A stretch of 64,000 nt of DNA from Lachnospiraceae bacterium (GTDB lineage: Bacteria > Bacillota > Clostridia > Lachnospirales > Lachnospiraceae). The notes below the pieces were generated by a model. It had not been told where the DNA came from. It did not search any database and saw only the letters and a program-made list of their open reading frames with translations. Every line of letters begins with the position of its first letter. Position 1 is the first letter of the stretch. Positions 34,357-43,924 of the stretch are shown one piece after another. The stretch is from positions 1 through 64,000 of the forward strand of contig CAJTCY010000009.1 of assembly GCA_910575075.1 (NCBI GenBank), given 5' to 3'. The position numbers and the translations under genes were made by a program.

Positions 34357-35682
34357 ATGCAGAGATTAAGCAGAGTACAGACCATTGCTATTGGTTTCTT
34401 ATTAATAATTGCGGCAGGGACGCTTCTTCTGATGCTTCCTGTTGCATCTAAGAGCGGTGAAAGCGCTGGCTTTCTGAATGCGTTGTTTACTTCTACCAGC
34501 AGTACCTGCGTGACAGGGCTGGTTGTGGTAGATACATACACCAACTGGACTGTATTCGGTCAGGCAGTGATTCTTGTACTCATTCAGATTGGCGGTCTGG
34601 GATTTATTACCATTGGAGTATTTTTTTCCATATTTATGAAACGCCGTATTGGGCTGAAAGAGCGAAATCTTATTCAGGAGAGCGTCAATACATTACAGAT
34701 TGGCGGCACGGTCCGCCTTGTGCGCAAGATTGTCAGCTACGCATTAATTTTCGAAGGTGTTGGCGCATTACTGCTGATGATCCGTTTTATTCCTCAGTTT
34801 GGAGTGGCAGAGGGAATTTGGTATGGCATTTTCCATTCCATTTCAGCATTCTGTAATGCAGGCTTTGATCTGATGGGACATTTTGAACCGTATAGTTCTT
34901 TGAGCTTATATTATGATGATCTGCTGGTAAATTTAGTGATTATGGCATTGATTATCATTGGGGGAATCGGTTTTATTGTCTGGGATGATATTTCTGTTCA
35001 TAAATGGAAGATAAAGAATTATCTGCTGCACACGAAAATTGTCCTTACGATGACTGTGATTCTGATTGTGGGAGGCAGTATCTGCTTCTATCTGTTTGAA
35101 CAGGAAAATTTTATGGGAATGGATACAAAGGGGCAGATTTTAGCGTCTGTTTTTGGAGCGGTGACGCCTCGTACGGCAGGCTTTAATACCGTTGATACAG
35201 GAGCGTATACAGAAGGGACCAGAATGCTGACGGTAATACTGATGTTTATCGGGGGCAGCCCCGGTTCTACAGCCGGAGGAATTAAGACTACTACGATGAT
35301 GGTGATTATTTTGTATATCTGGTCTACGCTGCGCAACAAGAGTGGATTAAATATTTATGGCAGAAGGATGGATGAGGACTCGATCAAGAAAGCAGCAACT
35401 GTGTTTTTCATCAATCTGATGCTGGCTGCAGGCTGTGTATTGATCATGGCAGGTATAGAACCGCTTCCGCTGTCTGATATTTTTATGGAAATATTTTCGG
35501 CAATCGGAACGGTAGGGATATCTACCGGCATTACAAGAGATGTTACCATAGTGTCTAAATACATGTTGATTTTTCTGATGTATTGCGGAAGAATCGGGAG
35601 TATGTCTTTTGCTCTGTTTTTTACAGAGAAAAAGCAAAATGCCCCAGTAAAGCTTCCCATAGAACGAATTACAATCGGTTAG
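34357..35682 (+). CDS. ktrB: TrkH/KtrB-type potassium transporter, membrane subunit
   Basis: A 441-residue membrane protein with four M1-P-M2 repeats. Pore-loop segments around the selectivity-filter glycines are visible: STSSTCVTGLVVVD, ISAFCNAGFDLMG, AVTPRTAGFNTVD and IGTVGISTGIT. The length fits KtrB rather than long TrkH. It pairs with the RCK subunit encoded 13 nt downstream for sodium-dependent or voltage-driven K+ uptake. It follows the che operon terminator, so is probably separately transcribed. Confidence 0.94.
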   Translation: MQRLSRVQTIAIGFLLIIAAGTLLLMLPVASKSGESAGFLNALFTSTSSTCVTGLVVVDTYTNWTVFGQAVILVLIQIGGLGFITIGVFFSIFMKRRIGLKERNLIQESVNTLQIGGTVRLVRKIVSYALIFEGVGALLLMIRFIPQFGVAEGIWYGIFHSISAFCNAGFDLMGHFEPYSSLSLYYDDLLVNLVIMALIIIGGIGFIVWDDISVHKWKIKNYLLHTKIVLTMTVILIVGGSICFYLFEQENFMGMDTKGQILASVFGAVTPRTAGFNTVDTGAYTEGTRMLTVILMFIGGSPGSTAGGIKTTTMMVIILYIWSTLRNKSGLNIYGRRMDEDSIKKAATVFFINLMLAAGCVLIMAGIEPLPLSDIFMEIFSAIGTVGISTGITRDVTIVSKYMLIFLMYCGRIGSMSFALFFTEKKQNAPVKLPIERITIG

Positions 35683-35695
35683 GAGAAATATAGGA

Positions 35696-36343
35696 ATGAA
35701 ATCAATATTAGTAATAGGAATTGGAAGATTTGGAAAGCATTTGTGCATGGATCTGGTTCAGAATGGCAATGATGTTATGGCAGTGGACGAGAAAGAAGAG
35801 AATCTGGAAGATATTCTTTCTCTGGTCACCAGCGCCAAGATTGCGGATTGCACCAGAGAAGAGGTATTGCGCAGTTTTGGTGTAAGAAATTTTGATATTT
35901 GTTTTGTGTGTATAGGAACAAATTTCCAGAGCAGCCTGGAAATTACCAGCCAGTTGAAAGAATTAGGTGCACCCTATGTCATCAGTAAGGCAACCAGAGA
36001 CATTCAGGCAAAATTTTTGCTGCGCAACGGTGCAGATGAAGTAGTTTATCCTGACCGGGATATTGCCAAACGAATTGCAATCAAAGTCAGTGCTAACCAT
36101 GTGTATGATTATATGGAAATGGGTGATTATTCCATTTATGAAATTCAGCCTTTGGAAGAATGGGTAGGAAAGTCCATTAAAGAAATGAATTTCCGTGTAA
36201 AATATAATGCAAATATTTTGGGAATTAAGAAGGAAGGAGAGAGTACTCTTCTGCCGGACGCAGATCATGTTTTCAGCTCTGAGGAGCATTTGATGGTGAT
36301 TGGGCAAAAGGAAGATATTGACCGGATCGTGAAAAGGCTGTAA
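35696..36343 (+). CDS. ktrA: TrkA/KtrA-type potassium uptake regulatory subunit (RCK)
   Basis: A 215-residue cytosolic RCK protein: nucleotide-binding Rossmann motif VIGIGRFGKHLCMDL with the ribose-binding acid in VMAVDEKEEN, then an RCK_C domain from ~135 (YSIYEIQPLEEWVGKSIKEM). It forms the ring that gates KtrB in response to nucleotides, and in many Firmicutes cyclic di-AMP binds the RCK_C part. One domain set, as in KtrA. Confidence 0.94.
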   Translation: MKSILVIGIGRFGKHLCMDLVQNGNDVMAVDEKEENLEDILSLVTSAKIADCTREEVLRSFGVRNFDICFVCIGTNFQSSLEITSQLKELGAPYVISKATRDIQAKFLLRNGADEVVYPDRDIAKRIAIKVSANHVYDYMEMGDYSIYEIQPLEEWVGKSIKEMNFRVKYNANILGIKKEGESTLLPDADHVFSSEEHLMVIGQKEDIDRIVKRL

Positions 36344-36410
36344 AGCCGCAGACTCACAGAGGAATGACGAAATTAAATTTGAAATACAGGAGAAGAAAAG
36401 AGGGATTGAT

Positions 36411-36917
36411 ATGCCGCAGGGAAATCCAAAACCAGGAGAGAAATATTTACATTTTAAAGAGAAACTATATCAGGTTATCACAATTGCAGAACATACAGAG
36501 ACAGAAGAACCCCTTGTGGTTTATCAGGCATTATATGGAAACTTTCAGACTTATGCCAGGCCATTTTCCATGTTTACCAGCCAGGTAGACAGGGAAAAAT
36601 ATCCGAACGTTAAGCAGGAATACCGATTTCAGTTTGTGGAACAACAGGATGAATCCAAGGATTTATCTCTGGAAGAGCTGAATGCAGGAGCAGATACGGA
36701 AGAAGATAAACTTATGGCATTTTTTGATGCTGACACCATGGAGGAAAAGTACAAAATATTGCTGGGTATGCGTGATAAAATTAACGACCATATGATTAAT
36801 AATATGGCAGTTGTACTGGATGTTGTCATTGAGGAAGGACCATTGGACCAGCGTTATGAGGACTTAAAAAACTGTGTCCGTACGTTTCAAAAATATGAGT
36901 GCAGCAGACTTCGCTGA
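36411..36917 (+). CDS. DUF1653-domain protein
   Basis: A 168-residue protein whose N-terminal ~75 residues (GEKYLHFKEKLYQVITIAEH, TEEPLVVYQALYGNFQTYAR, FSMFTSQVDREKYP) match DUF1653, a small domain of unknown function. The C-terminal part (DTMEEKYKILLGMRDKINDH onward) is helical and appears in Clostridia as a fixed extension. GAGGGATTG ribosome region before the ATG. Confidence 0.85.
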   Translation: MPQGNPKPGEKYLHFKEKLYQVITIAEHTETEEPLVVYQALYGNFQTYARPFSMFTSQVDREKYPNVKQEYRFQFVEQQDESKDLSLEELNAGADTEEDKLMAFFDADTMEEKYKILLGMRDKINDHMINNMAVVLDVVIEEGPLDQRYEDLKNCVRTFQKYECSRLR

Positions 36918-36957
36918 ACGGTGATGATAAAATATAGAAGCAACAGGGAATTTCAGG

Positions 36958-36983
36958 AAAAGGAGGTTGCCCCTCCTTTTTTT
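36958..36983 (+). terminator. Terminator after the DUF1653 gene
   Basis: AAAAGGAGG-ttgcc-CCTCCTTTT followed by more T: a nine-base-pair stem. Confidence 0.85.
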
Positions 36984-36995
36984 CTGTGCTAAAAT
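36967..36995 (+). promoter_or_regulatory. Possible pyrC promoter embedded in the terminator
   Basis: TTGCCC (36967-36972, the terminator loop), 17-bp spacer, TAAAAT (36990-36995), ~65 nt before pyrC. No PyrR-type attenuator is seen in the short leader. Confidence 0.42.
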
Positions 36996-37060
36996 AAATC
37001 TATACAGAAGGTGAAAAAGAGATGGACTAGAATAAATACAATTCAGAAAGGAATTTTGAT

Positions 37061-38335
37061 ATGCTGTTACTCATTCAGAATGGAACCGTCGTTAATCCGG
37101 GGGACGGGACAGAAACAAAAGCGGATGTGCTGGTAGAGGATGGAAAGATTAAAAAAATTGCTCCCAAACAGAAGATGAAAGCGGATCGTGTGATTGATGC
37201 TGCAAACTGTTATGTAATGCCAGGATTTATTGACATGCATGTACACTTGCGTGATCCGGGAATGGAACATAAGGAAACTGTGGAGACAGGCGCCCAGGCG
37301 GCGGCACGCGGCGGATTTACTACGATTGTTGCCATGCCGAATACCAAACCAGTGGTGGACAATTCGGATGTGGTTAATTATGTTCATAATAAGGCAAGGG
37401 ATATGAGGCTGGTTCATATTTTGCAGGCAGGAGCAGTGACAAAAGGACAGAGGGGAGAAGAACTCTCAGATATCGAAGATATGGTGGAAGCAGGAATTCC
37501 TGCCATTAGTGAAGATGGAAAGACGGTCATGAATGCCCAGCTCTACCGGGAAGCGATGACACTTGCTTTAAAATATGATATTCCAGTGCTTTCCCACTGT
37601 GAAGATGCAAATATGGTGCGGAATGGCGTGGTAAATGCGGATAAAACCACGGAAAAAATGAAACTGGCGGGAATAAGCAATTCTGTGGAAGATGTAATAA
37701 TAGCCAGAGACATTATGCTTGCTAAGGATACCGGGGCTGCGTTGCATCTGTGCCATTGTTCTACCAAGGACAGTGTGCGTTTGGTGGAACTGGCAAAACA
37801 GGAAGGAATTCATGTGACTGCTGAGGTATGTCCCCATCATTTTACATTGACCAGCGAGGATATACCAGGAGACGATGCCAATTATAAGATGAACCCTCCG
37901 CTGAGAACCAAAGAAGACGTGGAGGCATTGAAAGAAGGGCTCAAGTCAGGTGTTATAGATGTTATTGCCACAGATCACGCACCTCACACAGCAATAGAAA
38001 AAGGGCTGGGCATGAAAAAGGCGCCCTTTGGCATTGTGGGTCTTGAGACAGCGGCGGCTCTCACTATGACAGAGCTGGTCGATAAAGGGTATTTAACGAT
38101 TGTGCAGATGGCAGAGAAGATGAGTTATAATCCTGCAAAGATTTTGGGGCTGGATAAGGGCGTGCTTGAAGAAGGAAAGCCTGCGGATCTTGTAGTTTTT
38201 GATGCCAATCAGGAATATATCATTGATCCGGGCCAGTTTCAGTCTAAGGGAAAAAATACGCCGTTTGCAGGAAAAAAAGTGAAAGGGATGGTGACTGCTA
38301 CGATAGTGGGCGGCAGAGTAATTTATGAAAAATAG
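37061..38335 (+). CDS. pyrC: Dihydroorotase
   Basis: A 424-residue class I zinc amidohydrolase, third enzyme of pyrimidine synthesis (carbamoyl-aspartate to dihydroorotate). Metal ligands: GFIDMHVHLRDPGMEHKE (HxH and substrate Arg), VLSHCEDANMV (His), LHLCHCSTKDSV (His) and DVIATDHAPHT (catalytic Asp). Full length. First of four pyr genes with spacings of ~20-30 nt or less. Confidence 0.97.
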   Translation: MLLLIQNGTVVNPGDGTETKADVLVEDGKIKKIAPKQKMKADRVIDAANCYVMPGFIDMHVHLRDPGMEHKETVETGAQAAARGGFTTIVAMPNTKPVVDNSDVVNYVHNKARDMRLVHILQAGAVTKGQRGEELSDIEDMVEAGIPAISEDGKTVMNAQLYREAMTLALKYDIPVLSHCEDANMVRNGVVNADKTTEKMKLAGISNSVEDVIIARDIMLAKDTGAALHLCHCSTKDSVRLVELAKQEGIHVTAEVCPHHFTLTSEDIPGDDANYKMNPPLRTKEDVEALKEGLKSGVIDVIATDHAPHTAIEKGLGMKKAPFGIVGLETAAALTMTELVDKGYLTIVQMAEKMSYNPAKILGLDKGVLEEGKPADLVVFDANQEYIIDPGQFQSKGKNTPFAGKKVKGMVTATIVGGRVIYEK

Positions 38336-38354
38336 ACAGAAAAGAGGATAAGGA

Positions 38355-39281
38355 ATGATTGACAAACTGGTAGAAAAGATCCGGAAAACACATGCTCCTA
38401 TTGTGGCAGGGCTGGACCCTGTGATGAGTTTTATTCCGGAACACATTCAGAAGAAGGCTTTTGAGGAATATGGAGAGACCTTGGAAGGCGCGGCAGAAGC
38501 AATCTGGCAGTTCAACAAGGGGATTGTGGACTGTATTTATGATTTGATCCCGGCAGTGAAGCCTCAGATTGCCATGTATGAGCAGTTTGGAATCCCTGGA
38601 CTCCATGCCTTTTTGAAAACAGTAGATTACTGCCACAAAAAAGATCTGATCGTTATAGGTGATATTAAGCGGGGAGATATTGGCTCTACTTCCACAGCGT
38701 ATGCTGCAGGCCACATTGGAACTGTAAAGGTGGGAAGTAAAATATATCATCCTTTTGGAGAGGATTTTGTTACGGTAAATCCTTATCTTGGGACAGACGG
38801 CGTGAAGCCTTTTGTGGATGTATGCAAAGAAGAGAAAAAGGGATTGTTTATTCTGGTAAAAACTTCCAATCCTTCCAGCGGCGAGTTTCAGGACAGAATA
38901 GCTGATGGAAGGCCGTTGTATGAACTGGTGGGAGAGAAAGTGGCGCAGTGGGGAAGTGAATGTATGGGTACAAGCTACAGCTACATTGGGGCAGTTGTAG
39001 GCGCGACTTATCCGGAAATGGGAAAGATACTGCGCCGGATTATGCCCAAAAGCTTTATTTTAGTACCAGGATATGGCGCGCAGGGAGGAAAAGGCAAAGA
39101 TCTGGTACATTTCTTTAATGGAGACGGGCTGGGAGCTATTGTCAATTCTTCGCGAGGTATTATTGCGGCCTATCAGCAGGAGGCATATGCTCAATTTGGC
39201 GCTGAACATTTTGGGGAAGCGTCCAGAGCTGCTGTTGAGGCAATGAAACAGGATATTGATCATGCGCTTTTGGCACTATAA
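38355..39281 (+). CDS. pyrF: Orotidine 5'-phosphate decarboxylase (type 2)
   Basis: A 308-residue TIM-barrel enzyme of the longer type 2 group. It shows IVAGLDPVMSFIP at the start, the catalytic Lys/Asp array VIGDIKRGDIGSTSTAYA and VPGYGAQGGKGKDLV near the end for phosphate binding. It makes UMP from OMP. Transcribed with pyrC. Confidence 0.96.
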   Translation: MIDKLVEKIRKTHAPIVAGLDPVMSFIPEHIQKKAFEEYGETLEGAAEAIWQFNKGIVDCIYDLIPAVKPQIAMYEQFGIPGLHAFLKTVDYCHKKDLIVIGDIKRGDIGSTSTAYAAGHIGTVKVGSKIYHPFGEDFVTVNPYLGTDGVKPFVDVCKEEKKGLFILVKTSNPSSGEFQDRIADGRPLYELVGEKVAQWGSECMGTSYSYIGAVVGATYPEMGKILRRIMPKSFILVPGYGAQGGKGKDLVHFFNGDGLGAIVNSSRGIIAAYQQEAYAQFGAEHFGEASRAAVEAMKQDIDHALLAL

Positions 39282-39310
39282 TAGGATGCACAGGTAGGAG
39301 AAAAGAGAAT

Positions 39311-40078
39311 ATGGCGGAAAAATTTAAAGAGCAGGCAGTAATTATCCGGCAGGAAGAAATTTCTTATGGGATATATAGTATGTGGCTGAAAACAGACCGT
39401 ATTGCAGGATTGTCAAAACCAGGGCAGTTTATATCCGTATATTGTCATGAAGGCAGCAGGCTGCTGCCACGGCCTATCAGTATCTGTGAAATCGACAGAG
39501 AAGATCGTTCAGTCCGTATTGTATACCGGGTTGTGGGAAAAGGAACCGAGGAATTATCGCAGCTTCGGACAGGAAGAAACATTGACATTGTAGGTCCTCT
39601 TGGAAATGGCTTTCCTCTGAAAGAGAAAAAGGCATTTATTATAGGCGGCGGTATCGGGATTCCGCCTATGCTTCAGCTCGCCAGAGAATTGAATTGTGAG
39701 AAACAGTTGATATTAGGATATCGGGATTCTCTGTTTTTGCAGGAAGAATTTAAAAGGCTGGGTACTGTCTACGTGGCAACGGAGGACGGGAGCTATGGAA
39801 TAGATGGAAATGTACTGGACGCCATCCGGGAGAATGGATTGAATGCGGAAATCATTTATGCCTGCGGTCCAATGCCTATGCTGCGTGCTGTGAAAGCATA
39901 TGCAGCAGAAAAACAGATCGAATGCTGGGTATCTCTGGAGGAGCATATGGCTTGCGGCATTGGCGCTTGCCTGGGCTGTGTCTGCAAATCCAAAGAAAGG
40001 GACAGACATACCAATGTAAACAATAAACGAATCTGTAAGGAAGGTCCGGTATTTCGCGCAGAGGAGGTGGAATTCTGA
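39311..40078 (+). CDS. pyrK: Dihydroorotate dehydrogenase electron-transfer subunit
   Basis: A 255-residue FAD/[2Fe-2S] subunit that passes electrons from PyrD to NAD+. Flavin-binding [20 protein letters not shown], nucleotide-binding [19 protein letters not shown], and the iron-sulfur cysteines in [15 protein letters not shown] plus a later Cys in KRICKEGP. It ends in the first base of the pyrD start codon, so the two subunits are translationally coupled. Confidence 0.96.
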   Translation: MAEKFKEQAVIIRQEEISYGIYSMWLKTDRIAGLSKPGQFISVYCHEGSRLLPRPISICEIDREDRSVRIVYRVVGKGTEELSQLRTGRNIDIVGPLGNGFPLKEKKAFIIGGGIGIPPMLQLARELNCEKQLILGYRDSLFLQEEFKRLGTVYVATEDGSYGIDGNVLDAIRENGLNAEIIYACGPMPMLRAVKAYAAEKQIECWVSLEEHMACGIGACLGCVCKSKERDRHTNVNNKRICKEGPVFRAEEVEF

Positions 40079-40980
40079 TGAACACAAAAGTAAATCTTGC
40101 AGGTTTAACATTAAAAAATCCAGTGATGACTGCATCAGGAACTTTTGGTTCTGGAGTGGAGTTTGCAGAGTTCGTAGATTTGAATAAATTAGGAGCAGTG
40201 GTGACCAAAGGTGTTGCAAATGTGCCATGGGAAGGAAATCCAACGCCCAGGATTGCAGAAACTTATGGCGGTATGCTGAATGCAGTAGGGCTTCAGAACC
40301 CAGGTGTTGATGTTTTTATAGAGCGGGATATGCCTTTTTTGACAAAGTACGATACCAGAATCGTGGTAAATGTCTGCGGCAGAACCGTGGAAGATTACTG
40401 TGATGTTGTAAAACGTCTTGCCAGCCAGCCTGTGGATCTGCTTGAAATAAACATTTCCTGTCCCAATGTGGAAGAGGGGGGGATTGCATTTGGACAGAAT
40501 CCTCAGTCAGTGGAGGCAGTTACAAAGGAAGTAAAAAAATACGCGAAGCAGCCAATAATCATGAAATTAAGTCCGAATGTGACAGACATTGCGGAGATGG
40601 CTAGAGCAGCAGAGGCAGGCGGCGCTGACGCACTTTCTCTGATTAATACCATTACAGGCATGAAAATTGATATTCACAGCAGAACATTCTCTCTCGGCAA
40701 TAAGACTGGAGGATTGTCCGGACCCGCGATTCATCCGGTGGCAGTGCGGATGGTTTATCAGACTGCACAGGCAGTGAAGATCCCAATTATCGGTATGGGA
40801 GGTATTATGACGGCGGAAGATGCCATTGAAATGATTCTTGCCGGAGCTACGGCTGTATCAGTTGGAACTGCAAATTTCCGTAATCCCACAGTGACCATGG
40901 AAATTGTAGATGGTATTCGGGAATATATGGAACAGTATCATGTGAAAAATGTCAGTGAACTGATTGGAGCAGTGAAATAA
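40078..40980 (+). CDS. pyrD: Dihydroorotate dehydrogenase, catalytic subunit (type 1B)
   Basis: A 300-residue FMN enzyme oxidising dihydroorotate to orotate. Key parts: [45 protein letters not shown] with catalytic Cys, MKLSPNVTD, and FMN phosphate loops [21 protein letters not shown]. Type 1B is indicated by the coupled pyrK. Last gene of the operon; pyrE lies 14.6 kb further on. Confidence 0.97.
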   Translation: MNTKVNLAGLTLKNPVMTASGTFGSGVEFAEFVDLNKLGAVVTKGVANVPWEGNPTPRIAETYGGMLNAVGLQNPGVDVFIERDMPFLTKYDTRIVVNVCGRTVEDYCDVVKRLASQPVDLLEINISCPNVEEGGIAFGQNPQSVEAVTKEVKKYAKQPIIMKLSPNVTDIAEMARAAEAGGADALSLINTITGMKIDIHSRTFSLGNKTGGLSGPAIHPVAVRMVYQTAQAVKIPIIGMGGIMTAEDAIEMILAGATAVSVGTANFRNPTVTMEIVDGIREYMEQYHVKNVSELIGAVK

Positions 40981-41059
40981 GTAAAAAGTATGACAGTGAA
41001 ATAAATTAAAGGTACGGCAGCGCAGGCTGCAAGAATTCAGCAAGTATTTGATAAAAAAC

Positions 41060-41121
41060 AGACACCCATTTTTAGGCAGAGCAGATATTATATCAGTCTG
41101 TGCGGCTAAAAATGGGTGTCT
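41060..41121 (+). terminator. Large terminator hairpin after pyrD
   Basis: AGACACCCATTTTTAG (41060-41075) and CTAAAAATGGGTGTCT (41106-41121) form a perfect 16-bp stem around a 30-nt interior with its own pairing. The T-run is weak, but the position is right. Confidence 0.7.
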
Positions 41122-41122
41122 A

Positions 41123-41267
41123 TTCTCTTATAGGAAAGACCTTGTCACGCAAAAGCGTGAAAGTATCTTTCCTATAAGAGAAATAACAAATATGCGCAGT
41201 TCGCGGAGAAGAAGTTGCTGCTTTGCAGCCCGCTCACGCGCGGAGAATGCGTAAAACGCATTCTTTT
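41123..41267 (+). repeat. Dispersed palindromic repeat, copy C (full-length)
   Basis: TTCTCTTATAGGAAAGA (41123-41139) and its perfect complement (41167-41183) form the first hairpin. It is followed by ATGCGCAGTTCGCGGAGAAG, GCTGC-ttt-GCAGC and the terminator-like AGAATGCGT-aaa-ACGCATTCT with a T-run. Copy E at 46462 is nearly identical over ~140 bp. Confidence 0.78.
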
Positions 41268-41268
41268 T

Positions 41269-41306
41269 TATCTTATAGGAAAGACCTTGCCATGCTAAAG
41301 TGCCGA
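41269..41306 (+). repeat. Dispersed palindromic repeat, copy D (left arm only)
   Basis: ATCTTATAGGAAAGACCTTG followed by CCATGCTAAAG, beginning directly at the T-run that ends copy C. The right arm is missing. Confidence 0.65.
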
Positions 41307-41344
41307 AAGGGGCTGCCGGTGAGTATATGAGTGAGACAGCCCCT
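41300..41344 (-). terminator. Probable terminator of the MATE gene
   Basis: On the minus strand AGGGGCTG and CAGCCCCT pair perfectly around a 21-nt loop, followed by TTTCGG. It lies 30 nt beyond the MATE stop codon. Confidence 0.55.
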
Positions 41345-41373
41345 CCATTCATTTGCAGATCAAAGATAGTTTA

Positions 41374-42732
41374 TTAGTTTAATGTCTGCAGATGAGTTGG
41401 AATTTTATTTTCGTGCTTATGAATATTTTTCCAATAAAAACATACAGATAATATCATGCCAATGGTCCAGCCTATGGGCCATGCGCACCAGATTCCAAGG
41501 TAGCCAGCCTGTGCAGCAAGTATTTGAGCTAACGCTACCCGGAGAATTAAATCTGTAAAGGTTGATATCATAAAGTCCCGCATCAGCCCGGCGCCGCGCA
41601 GTATGCCGTCTGCAACTAATTTGACGGAAATGATAAAATAGAAAGGGGCGGCAATGTAGAGAAATTGTATGCCTGATGTCAGCGCCAGATCAGAAGGAGA
41701 ATTGATGAAAAATCCCACCAGTAATTTTGCGGCAAAGAGATATAGTGTAACAATTGGAATGCATAGAAGCCAGACCATTTTTATGCCGGCATAAAAACCT
41801 GATTTTACTCTTGAAATTATTCCAGCGCCCATATTTTGGGCAGTATAGTTAGACATGCCGTTTCCCAGCGTGGTGAAAGAGGTAATCACCAGATTGTTGA
41901 GTTTGACGGCAGCCGAGTATCCCGCCGTGACGCCTACACCGCAGTCGTTAATTACGCTCTGAATCACAATATTTCCTATAGAAATAAAGCCTTGCTGCAA
42001 AATACTGGGAATGGCGATAACAGCAATTTTTTGCAGAGCTTTGACAGAATAAATGGTTATCTTTCCTTCTGTAGGAATGGAGGACAGTCTTTTGAATACC
42101 ACAAGCATTGCCAGCAGACAGCTTATACCCTGGCATAGAAAAGTAGCCCATGCAACGCCGGCAACTCCCATATGGAAATTGGCAACAAATAAGACATCCA
42201 CGAGAATGTTTGAGGTGGAAGAGACCGCCAGGAACAGAAAAGGTGTTTTGGAATCTCCTAATGCAGAAAAAATACCGGTTGCAATGTTATAGAAGAACAA
42301 GAAGGGGAGTCCCAGGATGTAAATGTCCAGATACAATTTGGAATCATTAAATATTTCTGAGGGTGTATGTATTAAATTTAAAAGTAAATTGCAGGAAAGT
42401 ATGCCCGCTATCATTAGAAGAGCGCATAAAATTCCACTGGAAATTAAGGTTGTAGAGATGGATGTTTTCATGTCACGGTATTTTTTTGCACCAAATAGCT
42501 GGGAGACAATCACAGAACATCCAATATTACATCCAAAAGCAAAGGCAATGAAAATCAGTGTGATTTCATAGCTGTTGCCTACGGCCGCAAGCGCATGTTC
42601 GCCGATAAATTTCCCGGCTACCAGGCTGTCAGCAATATTATAAAGCTGCTGAAAAATAATGCTCCCAAACAAGGGGAGACAGAATTTCCATAGTACGGTT
42701 TCTGGTTTTCCGTTGGTTAAATCTTGATTCAT
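41374..42732 (-). CDS. MATE-family efflux transporter
   Basis: A 452-residue protein with 12 membrane helices in two homologous halves, the MATE fold. The start LTNGKPETVLWKFCLPLFGS, then QQLYNIADSLVAGKFIGEHA and GCSVIVSQLFGAKKY are typical of the DinF/NorM-like Clostridia branch. It exports drugs or metabolites using an ion gradient; the substrate is unknown. It is divergent from a LysR-type gene, which is the probable regulator. Confidence 0.92.
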   Translation of the reverse strand: MNQDLTNGKPETVLWKFCLPLFGSIIFQQLYNIADSLVAGKFIGEHALAAVGNSYEITLIFIAFAFGCNIGCSVIVSQLFGAKKYRDMKTSISTTLISSGILCALLMIAGILSCNLLLNLIHTPSEIFNDSKLYLDIYILGLPFLFFYNIATGIFSALGDSKTPFLFLAVSSTSNILVDVLFVANFHMGVAGVAWATFLCQGISCLLAMLVVFKRLSSIPTEGKITIYSVKALQKIAVIAIPSILQQGFISIGNIVIQSVINDCGVGVTAGYSAAVKLNNLVITSFTTLGNGMSNYTAQNMGAGIISRVKSGFYAGIKMVWLLCIPIVTLYLFAAKLLVGFFINSPSDLALTSGIQFLYIAAPFYFIISVKLVADGILRGAGLMRDFMISTFTDLILRVALAQILAAQAGYLGIWCAWPIGWTIGMILSVCFYWKNIHKHENKIPTHLQTLN

Positions 42733-42815
42733 TTTGTTATCCTTTCTATTCCATAGTTGCTCTTTCTGTACGAATGTATTATACTCCTTTTAGAAAAATA
42801 TGAAAAATATATATA

Positions 42816-42834
42816 TGATATCTTAGATATATCA
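42816..42834. promoter_or_regulatory. Candidate LysR-type operator
   Basis: TGATAT-cttagat-ATATCA, a 19-bp dyad in the 128-bp space between the divergent MATE and LysR genes. It fits the T-N11-A pattern typical of LysR regulators. Confidence 0.5.
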
Positions 42835-42860
42835 ATTTTGTATATTGGAATGGAAGTGTT

Positions 42861-43769
42861 ATGAATATTAACTATGAGTATTATCGAATTTTTTATTATG
42901 TGGCAGAGTATAAAAATTTGACACAGGCGGCAAAAGTATTGCACAATAGCCAGCCTAATATTTCTCGTACCATTAAAATTCTGGAAAACGAATTCGGCTG
43001 CAGCCTCATAATCCGTTCCAATCGGGGGATTTCCCTGACCCCGGAAGGAAAAAAGCTCTATGCCCATGTCAGAGAAGCAGTAAATCAGATTCAGTTTGCA
43101 GAAGAGGAACTTGCAGATTCTGCAAGCCTGAAAGCAGGATGCGTGACCATAGGGGCAAGTGAAACAGCGCTGCGCATGCTGGTGCTGCCCGTGCTGCAGA
43201 GTTTTAAGAGACATTATCCTGAAATTCGCATTCGGATTCTGAATCATCTGACAAATCAGGCGGTAGAATCTGTGAAAAATAAAGATGCTGATTTTGCCGT
43301 AGTGACTACGCCGCAGAATATTGAAAAGCCTTTAATTTCTTATCCGCTCATTCATTTTCAGGATGTTTTGCTGGGAGGGCCATCGTACTTCAAATTTCAT
43401 GGCAAGAAACAAAAGCTTAAGGAGCTGATCTCGTATCCATTGATCTGCCTGGGAGAAGATACGATTACCTATGAATTTTATGAGAAGTTTTACCATCGTT
43501 ATGGGCTGATGTTCAAGCCAGAGCTGCAGGCAGCAACTACAGACCAGATTCTTCCAATCATCAAAAATGATCTGGGTATCGGCTATGTTCCGGAAATATT
43601 TGCCGCAGATGCGTTAGAGAAAGGAGAGGTATGCTGTATCTCGTTGACAGAAGAAATTCCGCAGAGGCAGATATGTTTTGTGGAAAACCAGCGTCATCCG
43701 CTGAGTGTTGCGGCAAGAGAGCTGAAAGCCCTTCTCATGTCACAACACTCAGCGGCGGACAAAATTTGA
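42861..43769 (+). CDS. LysR-family transcriptional regulator
   Basis: A 302-residue regulator. The N-terminal helix-turn-helix (YYVAEYKNLTQAAKVLHNSQ, PNISRTIKILENEFGCSLI, RGISLTPEGKKL) is followed by a periplasmic-binding-protein-like effector domain (~90-295). The effector is unknown. It is divergent from the MATE exporter, the classic arrangement for control of that gene. Confidence 0.94.
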   Translation: MNINYEYYRIFYYVAEYKNLTQAAKVLHNSQPNISRTIKILENEFGCSLIIRSNRGISLTPEGKKLYAHVREAVNQIQFAEEELADSASLKAGCVTIGASETALRMLVLPVLQSFKRHYPEIRIRILNHLTNQAVESVKNKDADFAVVTTPQNIEKPLISYPLIHFQDVLLGGPSYFKFHGKKQKLKELISYPLICLGEDTITYEFYEKFYHRYGLMFKPELQAATTDQILPIIKNDLGIGYVPEIFAADALEKGEVCCISLTEEIPQRQICFVENQRHPLSVAARELKALLMSQHSAADKI

Positions 43770-43834
43770 TTGCCACCTGTTTGGCAAGATGCTAAAATAG
43801 TGGTAAAAGGGTAAAATGCAAAAATGTTTAGTTT

Positions 43835-43850
43835 ATTGCGAAACTCAATA
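43835..43850 (+). repeat. ATTGCGAAACTCA repeat, upstream copy
   Basis: ATTGCGAAACTCAATA recurs with one change at 45428-45443. Both copies lie 65-90 nt upstream of a coding start and are followed by TATACA and an A/T-run, so they may be part of a shared promoter element or the ends of an old insertion. Confidence 0.45.
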
Positions 43851-43924
43851 GTTTTGAGAATTTCATATACAATTAAAAAAAATTTAGGAATAAATATTTT
43901 ATTAATAGAAAGGAAGGGAAAAGT

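Noticed and set aside
36996-37060. PyrR attenuator before pyrC
   Set aside because: The leader holds no anti-antiterminator/terminator set; the only terminator belongs to the upstream gene.
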